DNA of 64,000 bases, taken from Pempheris klunzingeri. Lineage: Eukaryota; Chordata; Actinopteri; Acropomatiformes; Pempheridae. Made by a program: the position numbers and the translations under genes. Of the stretch, positions 1 through 9,025 are shown one piece after another; positions within the stretch are counted from its first letter, which is position 1; each line of letters opens with the position of its first letter. Location of the stretch: contig NC_092028.1 of the NCBI RefSeq assembly GCF_042242105.1, positions 14,927,338-14,991,337 of the forward strand, written 5' to 3'. The notes below the pieces were generated by a model. It was given only the letters and a program-made list of their open reading frames with translations, did no database searches and was not told the DNA's origin.

Positions 1-135
1 CACATCCAGGTTTATAGTTGATAGTACATGAATTTCGCAATAATGAAACCCCCCAAACTGCGCCATGCAGATCACAGTTCAAAGTTGTTTTTTCATGCCC
101 TGTTCCTTCAGTATTTGTTTCAGCAGTATGTGGGT

Positions 136-3100
136 CTACAGGTTGCTCAGGTAGTCTTCTCCAAAGGTGATCATGTGTCTCAGTGCAGCCAGTATCTGAG
201 TATCCATGTCTTCGCTCATCCTGGTTGATGAATCGTAGTTCTTCACAAGAAAGATGCAGTTCAGTGGGATTCCCAGCCACACGTGCACTTTGTCAACCTA
301 AGTTTTAAAGTAGCAGCATTTCAATTGGTCAGTAATTACAAAGTGGTGATCAAAGGAGAGTTTTGCACTTAAATTACAGTCCAAAAGAACAAATGTAAAA
401 ATGCCTTAAAGAAACTTACCTGTTCCTTCAGGTACTTGCTCCTATAGGCATTCTTTATGTCTCCTTGTGTATCAGAACAAGCTTCATCAATTCTGGTGAG
501 AATCACCATTTGGGGAATTCCTGCAAATACAAGAACTAAATCAGTATTTTAAAGAGACAGTTCATCCCAAAGTCAAAAATACTTTTCCTCTTACCTATAG
601 TGCTATTTATCCATCTGGATCATTTTGTTTTTTTTGTATCTACTCATGGACGAGAGTCTAGTTCCTGTGACAGCGTCGGATGTAAAGTGTGATGGTGTCC
701 TCCTCGGCTGAGCTGTAATGTTAACCAGCTCAGAGGTTCTAGGTGAGTTAGCAGCCACAACGACTACCTTCTCGTTCATGAGTAGATGCGCGATGAGACA
801 GTTGGTAGGTGCAGTTCAGGAGAAAATAGTTCCTACATGAAACTGCTCACAGCAACGTGTAGGGATTATTTTGAGGAACAGGGTCATGATTTCTGGAAAG
901 AGACATTGCAGTTGAATTTTGCAAATTGTTTTTTTTTCGTTTTATGGAGCTTTGAGCATAACAAGTTGTCTGCCATCCCAGCTACATTGTATTTGAGAGA
1001 AGGCAGACATCTCTACTGTTGATATCCCCAAAACCCCAGCAGCTCACAACAAAACGATCTAGTCAGATAAATAGGACTACAGGTAAAATATGTATTTTTG
1101 ATTTGGGAATGAGCTGTCCCTTTAAGTAAACAGTAAATGGTCTGTACTTGTACTCGACCACTTAAAGTGCTTTTACACTACATTTACATTCATCCATTCA
1201 CACATCATTCATACAGGAGGAATCTAAGCTCTATTCTCTCACACACTGAAGCTACGCCTCAAGACCAAGTTGGGGTTCAGTGTCTTGCCCAAAGACACTT
1301 TGACATGCAGACATGAAGGAGCAGATGTTCAGATTGATAGACGACCTGCTCTACAGCCACCCTGTTTGCTTTTTATTTCATCAGTGTGGCACCATTACTC
1401 CACAAAGAGTAATAAACATTGTGATGTCAGCTCTTACCGATTTCCGAGGCTGCCAGTCTGACGTCTCTCATCTTCCTCTTAACATCGTCACTCATTATAG
1501 ATACTGAGTCGGCAGCGATGACACTGACCAGAACATGAACTCTGTCATTCAGATTGGGAGATGAGTTGTAACCTTGATCCTTCTCTGTCAGTGGATGTCC
1601 AGGTTTGAACTAGAAAAAAATAAAATACAGTGAAAAAAATTAATGTGACAATTAATGGGGGTTTGTTTTTGAACATGCAATGCATTGCAAGATGTGGAGA
1701 TGTGCTTAATGGTATGCTGTGGGGTTTCTGAAAAGTGGGTCCCCATTTTGTTGGTTTGCTTTTTGCAGTTGTAAAAATGGTCGTAAACAATGCAGGATCC
1801 AAACTTTCATGAAAAAGTTTGTAATTGTTGAATGGAAAAGGAAATGCACTGATTGTTTTAGTAAAACCCCAAGAATACACACATTGTGTTTGTTCACAGG
1901 AACTTTCCACAGGACACCTCTGAATAATGACAAGGCTCAAAAGATTGTACCTGGTAACCTTCTGTGACGTGTCCCCTCAGGACCGATTTGACGTCTTCCA
2001 CATGAATTCCTCTGTTGATTTTCATCTCATAGCCCATGACGTAATTGAAAGTGAAAGAGTAAAAACTCTCTGGATCCTTGTGGAATTTGTAGGTCGTGTA
2101 CTGGAGAGCAGATGGTGCAATTATTTACATTGTTTTAGCAAATCACAGATAAATATGCAATTAACACAACACAAATATCTGCAATTCAACATTCATTTTA
2201 TTCAGCAAATGAACAGTGTGACTGTCCCAAATCTGCCTTAAATTTTAGAAAAAATACTAGAAAAATATTATCTGACTCCAAATACACCTGCCTTAAAAAG
2301 ATATAAATTCTGACACTCTGTAGGAAACAGGAAACAAACAGCAGACTTCTTGTTCCCTGACATGGTGATATGAAAGTACCTTCATGTTATACATCTGTAC
2401 ACTCTGGACTGTCCTTGTCTTGTTCGCCCTGCCTCCACCTGTGCTATGGCTGCCGCTTGCTAATCCTAAATGCCCCTTGTAGAGCCTCTAATATGATCCT
2501 TTTCAGTGTTGAGTTTGCTTCCCATTCTGCTTGTTTCATGTTAAATATGGTCGATATTCCAGCAAATTAAATGCATGCTTTTGCTGCCACTGTCACAACA
2601 CAGGTACTTGGTGCAGCACCAGTTGGTGGGGCTGAGATGACGGCACTTTTTTTTACATTTTTGCTACTGGTGCAGTGTCCAGGTCCTGTTCAGAACATAA
2701 GTTCATTGGGACAGGCCTCCTTGTACTGCTGCTTGCAGCATTGTCAACGGGCATGTCTGTTTAGAGTGGGCCGATTGCTTGGTCACTGAAAGACCTTCTT
2801 GTAGAGACCTCGAGAAAGTGCTCATCTGACCAGTTTCACCATCAAAACTGCGCTCGTTTAGATCCTCAGAAATCCACCCACAATGTCTGAAGTCGATATA
2901 TCTCAAGATATGTGTCAACTTTTTGATATGTTTTAAACTGAAATAACTGAAATGATTAATTATGACATAATTTGCTTAACATGAATGAGCTGTTCATACC
3001 TTTAGCGTAAAACTGTCCCCACCGAGTGCATCTGTCGAAGCTCGACCAGTAATTTGTTGTTGTAAAACACTGTCGACAGAGTTGATGAAACTGGACTTGC

Positions 3101-3430
3101 CAGCGCCAACTTGTCCATGAACCAGAATTCGAACATTTTTCACTTCCTTGTTCTGAGATTGGTAATTTCTCACAAAATTGAGACTGTCCTCTTTGCTGTT
3201 GGTTATTTAAGAAGAAAACAGTATGATAAAAAACTGCAGGATTTTGATCACTGAATGAATACATTGATATTGATGCTCTGTTGTCTCCACCAACAACACC
3301 AACACCAACCAGTCAGCAGAAAAACAAATCACTTGAGTTATGTGTTAAAGAGCAGAACTGAACATTGAGGCCACAATGACACCACACTGACTTTATGTTT
3401 ACTCATACTCACTTGGGCAAAGGCCTCCAT
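136..3430 (-). CDS. IFI44-like interferon-induced G-domain protein, copy A (six coding exons)
   Basis: Predicted 263-aa member of the interferon-induced protein 44 family, antiviral-response proteins with a P-loop G domain. Coding exons in order of transcription: 3413-3430, 3000-3188, 1951-2100, 1438-1609, 420-520 and 136-297, with stop at 136-138. All have GT-AG borders and phases that join. The P-loop GQVGAGKSS is at residues 31-39, the G4-like motif TRID at 185-188, and the family-typical end FGEDYLSNL at the C-terminus. The G3 region reads FNYVMG, so the expected Asp is Tyr (codon 2041-2043); copy B keeps Asp. The P-loop exon start at 3188 (AG|GAC) was chosen because it keeps phase with the six-codon first exon; an upstream AG at 3196 would shift the frame. 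The protein has the G domain but no recognisable N-terminal TLDc domain. No polyadenylation signal is visible before the window edge. Family call is strong; exact first exon usage is inferred. Confidence 0.82.
549..1125. mobile_element. MITE with terminal inverted repeats, internally deleted
   Basis: The left end, TTTAAAGAGACAGTTCATCC, is answered at 1090-1125 by its approximate inverted complement (GAGCTGTCCCTTTAA). I recognise the pattern as a common nonautonomous DNA element of teleosts. It lies in an intron of the IFI44-like gene. Compared with 9438-10206 it lacks about 190 bp, joined at a T-rich run near 617-635. Confidence 0.75.
1127..1350. repeat. Common teleost interspersed repeat
   Basis: The stretch beginning GTAAATGGTCTGTACTTGTA and containing TTGGGGTTCAGTGTCTTGCC matches a repeat I recognise from many fish genomes. 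It abuts the MITE directly. The family and borders were not computed. Confidence 0.65.
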
Positions 3431-3986
3431 GGCTGACTAAGATAACCTTAAGGGCAAAATACGCATGTTTAGATACAGTTAGACAGAGACATTATTATAC
3501 ATTATTTTGTATGAATGTTCATTATCATTACTCAATTGGCATTTTTGTAACATTTTAAGAGAAAGTTAAAGTGTGACATGGCAAGACTTACCTGCCATAG
3601 CTGTAAAGTAAGACATTTACATGTAAATGTGAATGAATTAAAGAAAAGTAAAAGTTACCAAGTTATCAAATTCCTACCTACGCACAGAGGTATTGTCAGC
3701 AAAATCTTTGTATAGAACCAAAAGCAGAGGGTGACAAAAGTAGATTGTTCAATAGAACAATAAATAATAAACTAGTGGACAGAAATACAAGACAGGGAGG
3801 AGATATATTATTTTTATATTCTTATATACTATTTTGACTTTTAACTTGTTTTTTCACTGTTTGTTTTTATCTGTGTGTTGTACTGTGTCCTTGAGTGCTT
3901 TGAAAGGCGCCTGTAAATAAAATGTTACTTACTGTTGTTGATGTAGCTCCAGAATGTGCCTCTGCAATATTAACAGGGAGGCAGTG

Positions 3987-3994
3987 TTTTTATA
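3987..3994 (-). promoter_or_regulatory. Proximal TATA box of IFI44-like copy A
   Basis: On the minus strand this reads CCTATAAAAACACTGCC, upstream of a short putative 5'UTR exon ending at a CAACA|GTAAGT donor near 3942. Upstream, where the distal promoter has three phased GAAA motifs, this one has only GACACAGAAAATTTAA, so the ISRE looks eroded. Confidence 0.6.
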
Positions 3995-4381
3995 GGCTCT
4001 CCTACTTCTACTACTACTTCTGCTTAAATTTTCTGTGTCAGTTGACTTACAATAAATCCATGATGCTTCCACAAAGTGTCCTGGTTAAACCTTAAACAAG
4101 ATGGAGGAAATGATCCAAGAAGGATGTCAATCTTCCAAGGTGATCAGGGAAGCTTGAAGATATTGACAGGAAAACTCAGATCAGACAACTTTGCTTTTTT
4201 TTTTCTTAAACATTTTAGCGAATCTGGATCAATATTAATCAATTCTGGCGGTGTAATATATGTAGTATATGAATTCAAAACTACATTTCGCGTCTTCCCG
4301 TCACTCAAATAAATTTAGGAAAAGTCAACGGAGAATGAGGTCTGGACATCTTTTACCCAAAGGATGTTTACTCATACTCAC

Positions 4382-4399
4382 TTCGGCAAAGACCTCCAT
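4382..4399 (-). CDS. Alternative first coding exon of IFI44-like copy A
   Basis: This duplicate of exon 3413-3430 encodes MEVFAE instead of MEAFAQ. It ends in the same phase-0 donor (GAA|GTGAGTATG) and has an acceptor-like TATCTTAG a few bases before the ATG. It could be spliced to the P-loop exon at 3188 when transcription starts at the distal TATA box near 5338. Use is inferred from sequence only. Confidence 0.5.
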
Positions 4400-5337
4400 G
4401 GCTGACTAAGATAACCTTAAGGGCAAAATACACGCTTAGATACAGTTAGGCAGAGACATTATTATACATTATCTCATATGAATGTTCATTATCATTACTC
4501 AAATTGGCATTTTTGTAACATTTTAAGAGAAAGTTAAAGTGTGACATGTAAAGACTTACTTCCTCCCATAGCAGTAAAGTAAGACATTTACATGTAAATG
4601 TAAATGAATTAAAGAAGTAAAAGTTACCAAGTTAACAAATTCCTACCTACGCACAGAGGTATTGTCAGCAACATCTTTGTTTAGAACCAAAAGCAAAGAG
4701 GGTGACAAATGTAGATTGTTCAATAGAACAATAAATAACAAACTAGTGGATAGCAATATAAGACAGGGAGGAGATATAAAAACATACAATTTAAACAAGA
4801 GGAACAATATATAATATATAAAAGAAAGGGTAAAATATAAAAAAGTATAGTATATTGAGAACTGAGGTTGCTCTGAATAAATATATTGCACAGTTGTTGT
4901 ACATTATAGTGTTGTTACTGTCAGTTTTGCTGGTTTAATGTTTATGTATTTCTTCAGAGGAATCTGAATATATAGATTTAGCTAAAAATAAAAAATAATA
5001 ATGTCATGTCAGTAATGTCAAATCATGCTAAATTTAAGTAGAAAGTCAATATTCACTTTCTACTTCAGTATCTACTTCAGTATCCAGTGAATAATCAATA
5101 GAACAGATGATAACACATTTCTTCTTTAGTGTAAATTTTGTAAAGACACAGACACTAAATTGGCCCAAATAAATGAAATGAATAAAACATTACCCCAAAT
5201 AAACCAATAGAATTTTAGTTTCACAATCTCAATATCATATTTTACTAATACATTTTAGGAGAGATACAATAGAAAGTCCTTACTGTTGCTGATGTGGCTC
5301 CAGAATGTGACTCTGCAATATTAACGGGGAGGGAGTG

Positions 5338-5375
5338 TTTTTATAGGCTCTCCTCTTACTTTCATTTTCTGTTTC
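5338..5375 (-). promoter_or_regulatory. Distal promoter of IFI44-like copy A: TATA box and ISRE
   Basis: Minus-strand TATAAAAA at 5338-5345 lies about 15 bp downstream of GAAACAGAAAATGAAA at 5360-5375. The latter is three GAAA boxes separated by two bases, the classic IRF/ISGF3 interferon-stimulated response element. Downstream, a short 5'UTR exon ends at 5284 with donor CAACA|GTAAGG. This fits transcription induced by interferon, as known for the IFI44 family. Confidence 0.78.
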
Positions 5376-5725
5376 AGATGACTTACAATAAATCCATGAT
5401 GCTTCCAGGAACTGTCCTGGTTGGACCTTAAACATGATGGAGGAAATAATCCAAGAATGATGTCAATCTTCCAAGGTGATCAGGGAAGCTTGAAGATATT
5501 GGCAGGAAAACTCAGATTAGACAACCTTTTTTTTTTTTTACATTTTAGAGAATTTGGATCAATATTAATAAATTCTGGAGGTGTAATATATGTAGTATAT
5601 GAATTAAAAACTACATTTCCTGTCTTATCTTAAATTGTTTTCCCAAATAAATTTAGGAAAAGTCCCGGAGAATCAGGTCCGGACATCTTTTACACACAGG
5701 CTATTCACACAACAGACAAACTGTT

Positions 5726-5985
5726 TTTGTCGGTAATGTACAGTATTCTGTGGTAATGTGCGATAACACATGGTTATGTACTGTAAAGAATGGTAATGTG
5801 TGGTAATGTACGGTAACACATGGTTATGTACTGTAAAGAATGGTAATGTGTGGTAATGTACGGTAACACACGGTAATGTACAGTATTCTACGGTATCATA
5901 TGGTAATGTACGGTATTCTATGATAACGTATGGTGAAATATGGTAATGTATAGTAACAGATAGTAATGTGTGGTACTGTTTTTAA
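5726..5985. repeat. Minisatellite with a 10-bp period
   Basis: About 26 near-copies of a ten-base motif related to TGGTAATGTA/CGGTAACACA. A 50-bp higher-order block is repeated almost perfectly at 5761-5870. It is absent from the corresponding place in copy B near 13627. Confidence 0.85.
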
Positions 5986-6196
5986 CTTTAACCATAACTG
6001 ATTGTTGCTTATTTAATCAGAAATATCACACATTAGTGTTACACCAAGCATAACACAAAGAAAGTGACTCCTCTCTTTCCCCACCCTCAAAGATGAGCCG
6101 TGCTACAGCAGATTCAGTCCAAAAAAAACACATTTATTGTCAGATAGTAAATAAACAAAACATTCCACAAAGACATCAAGTAACTTACCAAACTTA

Positions 6197-6310
6197 ACCC
6201 TTTCATGCATGAATTATGATAACCTCAGTCAGGGTTTTTTACCAAGCGATTTTATTCATCTTTAGGCACAAAAAACAAGGTTTGAACTTTATTTTTTTCA
6301 ACCAATATTT
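6197..6310. mobile_element. MITE fragment beginning TTAACCCTTTCATGCATG
   Basis: Same sequence as 13819-13930, where the element continues further. I recognise the start as the end of a teleost MITE with TTAA-type ends. Copy A loses similarity after about 6310, so the duplication breakpoint or a deletion falls inside this element. Confidence 0.55.
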
Positions 6311-6834
6311 TCTATGGATCATTTGCAGAAGTCAAACCAAACACCAAGAGGAAACTAGTGGTTAGCGATTAAACTTCAACATTACCATCATCCTTCCTTC
6401 CTCCCCTCATTCTTTCTCACCCCCTACCTCTGTGTGTCACTGATGGAGGGAGTTGTTTTCCTTCTTGAGTTCCAGTTCACGCTCTTCTAACCTGCCAACT
6501 GAAACAGAATACAACACTGATCAATTAAAGGTATTACACGACACAGGACAACACACCATGCTTTGTCTATGAACTATCTGTTAAATGATCATTTAAGAAT
6601 TCAATTCAATTAAAGAAACAAAGAACAGCAAATGACAAATTCAAAATCTTGGATCTGGACGGTAAAATCCTCACCAGTGAAATAATACCTAAGTAGCATG
6701 GCTTTACTGTGGGTGCACATGACTTAGCATATCAAGGAACAGTTGCATGTTTTACACGATGTGCCTTTTCACTTTCGTGCCAAGTGGTAGATAAGAAGAT
6801 GCGACTCTCATGTGTGTATAGTAGATATGAAGTT

Positions 6835-7727
6835 ACTGCCTGTCCAAAAAAAAAAAGTCATCACCTGAATTTAACTAAGCAAATAGGTAAGAGCCTTCCA
6901 TTGGATAATTACTGCAGTGATGAATATGTTTTAACTGGCAACAACTTATTTAACCCTAGCTGATGAGTAGCTTCTCTTTTCTTAAACAACCATATTGGAA
7001 GACATATCCTGTGGTCGTGGAAAGGGTTAGGGTTTCAGAAGGGTCAAATTATTGGCCTGCATCAAGCAAAGAAAACAACTAAGGAGATTGCTGAAACTAC
7101 TAAAATGGGGTTAAGAACCGTCCAACGCATTATTAAAACACGGAAGGATAGTGCTGAACCATCATTTTCGAGGAAGAAGTGTGGTCGGAACAAACTCTTG
7201 GATGATCGTGATCGGAGATCACTTAAACGTTTGGTGAAATCATATCGTACGAAATCAACAGTGATAGTGAAAGTAAGAGCATTTCCACACGCACAATGCA
7301 AAGGGGAACTCAAGGGATTGGGACTTAACAGCTGTGTAGCCCTAAGAAAACCACTGATCAGTGAGGCTAATCAGAAAAAAAGGCTTCAATTTGGTAGGGA
7401 GCATAACAATTGGACTCAGGAGCAATGGAAGAAAGTCGTGGTCTGATGAGTCCAGATTTACCCTGTTCCAGAGTGATGGGCATATCAGGGTAAGACGAGA
7501 GGTGGATGAAGTGATGCACCCATCATGCCTAGTGCCTACCGTACAAGCCACTCTCCCATCATCAATACAAGATCTTGGCAGAAAATTAATGCAACTCTGG
7601 ATGGAAATAAATGATGTGACATTGCAGAAGCTTATTGAAATGATGCCGTGGCGAATGTGTGCCGTACTCAAAGCTAAAGATGGTCCAACGAAATATTAGT
7701 GTGCGACTTTATTTTTGGACAGGCAGT
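6835..7727 (+). mobile_element. Tc1-like DNA transposon, defective
   Basis: Outer ends are inverted repeats: ACTGCCTGTCCAAAAA at 6835-6850 and its complement TTTTTGGACAGGCAGT at 7712-7727. The roughly 890-bp body carries a damaged transposase gene. The size is below the usual 1.2-1.6 kb for the family, so internal sequence has been lost. Confidence 0.85.
7040..7700 (+). pseudogene. Tc1-like transposase remnant
   Basis: Readable pieces include a helix-turn-helix part (IAETTKMGLRTVQRIIK, about 7090-7140), a basic stretch typical of Tc1 transposases (GRNKLLDDRDRRSLKRLVKS), and the catalytic-region motif VWSDESRFTLFQSDG starting about 7438. The frame breaks at 7440-7445 with a stop between K-V-V and W-S-D-E. 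The catalytic core after the second Asp block is missing. It cannot encode an active enzyme. Confidence 0.85.
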
Positions 7728-7929
7728 GCATATTTACATTAAAACACTGTTCAACACTGACAAAACGATACCTTTCTTTCAATAATATCCACTAACAGGA
7801 TAACAGCTTGTCAAGGTCCGGCAACAAAGCCAACTTTTTGTAATTTAGGAGCCGATTTTAGCACTAATTTAGTGCTTAATAAGTGTGTGAAGTACAGCTC
7901 AGCCAAACTTATGGACATTAATGACAGTC

Positions 7930-8440
7930 AGCCATAACACTTTCACCAGGACTGAAAACCACTCTTTGGCAGACTGCAGCTCCTGAGAACAACGGAGTGG
8001 TGCCAGAGCTCACGGGGACAGGTATGCAAGAGGAAGAGGTGCAAGCAGAAGAGAGGCAAATGGGCTGGCTGGCTGGTCCAGCTGAGGGCCAGCAGACCGC
8101 CGATTCCGCCACTCTTTCTGGCCAACGTTCGTTCCCCGGATAACAAAATCACTGATCGGGAAAAACTCGTGGAGGTGGACTGTGTGTGTACGTGAACAAG
8201 GACTGGTGCACAAACTGTGAGATGGTTAAAAGCCACTGCTCCGAGGCAAAAGAATATCTGACTGTTAAATGCCGGCCACACTATTTGCCTCATGAGTTCA
8301 CAGCTGTGTTCGTCATCATTGTTTACATCCGGCCGAGGGCAAATGCTAACGCTAATGCTAACGACGCATTAAGGGAGCTATATAATACCATTAGCTCACA
8401 GCAGACCAAGCACCCGGAAACCAGCGGCATCAGCTCCTTC
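7930..8440 (+). pseudogene. LINE (L2/CR1-type) endonuclease fragment
   Basis: Two frames carry recognisable pieces of a non-LTR retrotransposon apurinic endonuclease. Around 8035-8150 it reads RGKWAG...LFLANVRSPDNKITD. After a frame change, 8186-8430 reads YVNKDWCTN, EYLTVKCRPHYLPHEFT and VYIRPRANA. These match the N-terminal region of ORF2 in fish LINEs, with internal deletion and frameshift. No reverse transcriptase follows. Confidence 0.75.
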
Positions 8441-8608
8441 ACCACGTCCTCGTATTCAGTTTATTATTTCATTTATTATTTTGGTAGTAAAATATACAAG
8501 CTTTGTTCTAATAACCAAAAACATAATAATCTATTCATAAGGATTGGACACTTTGATTTTTTTCCCCACCCAGTTGGCACCATCACAACAGCTGAGTTGT
8601 TGACCAGA

Positions 8609-8652
8609 TCACGTGATGACGTCACATTGCCGACACGATGACGGCATATAAA
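8609..8652 (+). promoter_or_regulatory. Promoter-like cluster: E-box, CRE and TATA
   Basis: Palindromic TCACGTGA (8609-8616) is followed directly by the full CRE palindrome TGACGTCA (8617-8624), and TATAAAGG starts at 8647. The spacing resembles a core promoter on the plus strand, but no coding sequence was recognised downstream on that strand. It may be a leftover of a mobile element. Function unproven. Confidence 0.35.
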
Positions 8653-8707
8653 GGTTTTCTCATTTGGTCAATTAAAGTGTTTTAATTCCTTACGTTTCTC
8701 ACAGCAT

Positions 8708-8713
8708 TTTATT
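8708..8713 (-). terminator. Candidate polyadenylation signal of IFI44-like copy B
   Basis: AATAAA on the minus strand about 310 bp past the stop codon at 9026-9028. It is the nearest canonical signal I saw downstream of that gene. Confidence 0.4.
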
Positions 8714-9025
8714 GCAGTACCAATCTATGACAAAACACTGCATTTGTTAAAAACTGTTTGACAAATAAAGCAACGTACAGGAGGAGGTTAATATATCATG
8801 GCTTAATATTGTGTATTAATTCCCATGCTTATGCATTAAGCTCACATGCTTACACACTTTGGTTTTCCATACAAGTAAGCATTTTTTTAGCACATCCAGG
8901 TTTATAGTTGATAGTACATGAATTTCGCAATAATGAAACCCCCCAAACTGCGCCATGCAGATCACAGTTCAAAGTTGTTTTTTCATGCCCTGTTCCTTCA
9001 GTATTTGTTTCAGCAGTATGTGGGT

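Larger units (their letters stand above)
3400..5690. repeat. Internal tandem duplication of the promoter/first-exon region in copy A
   Basis: Two units in direct order, about 3404-4364 and 4365-5690, each contain a first coding exon, an intron, a 5'UTR exon, a TATA box and the same upstream block (AATCTTCCAAGGTGATCAGG followed by a T-rich run). The proximal unit is shorter. It carries a stretch ending GAAAGGCGCCTGTAAATAAA near 3900-3921, resembling a retroelement tail, where the distal unit has other sequence. Copy B at 12490-13620 has only one unit. Confidence 0.85.
1..6310. repeat. Tandem segmental duplication, copy A (5' side cut by window start)
   Basis: Window bases 1 onward reappear almost unchanged from base 8891 onward, an offset of 8890 at the left end, in direct orientation. 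The match runs through all exons and introns of an IFI44-like gene and ends near 6310, inside a mobile-element fragment that continues in copy B. Differences are point changes plus indels: about 190 bp missing from a MITE here, an extra MITE in copy B, an extra promoter/exon unit here, and a minisatellite present only here. The true left edge lies outside the window. Confidence 0.93.

Noticed and set aside
1545-1940. 131-codon minus-strand frame
   Set aside because: It overlaps an IFI44-like exon but in another frame and runs through the neighbouring intron; splice-supported exon 1438-1609 explains the coding signal.
2956-3264. 102-codon frame over the P-loop exon
   Set aside because: Wrong frame; the correct frame of the same bases gives the P-loop GQVGAGKSS.
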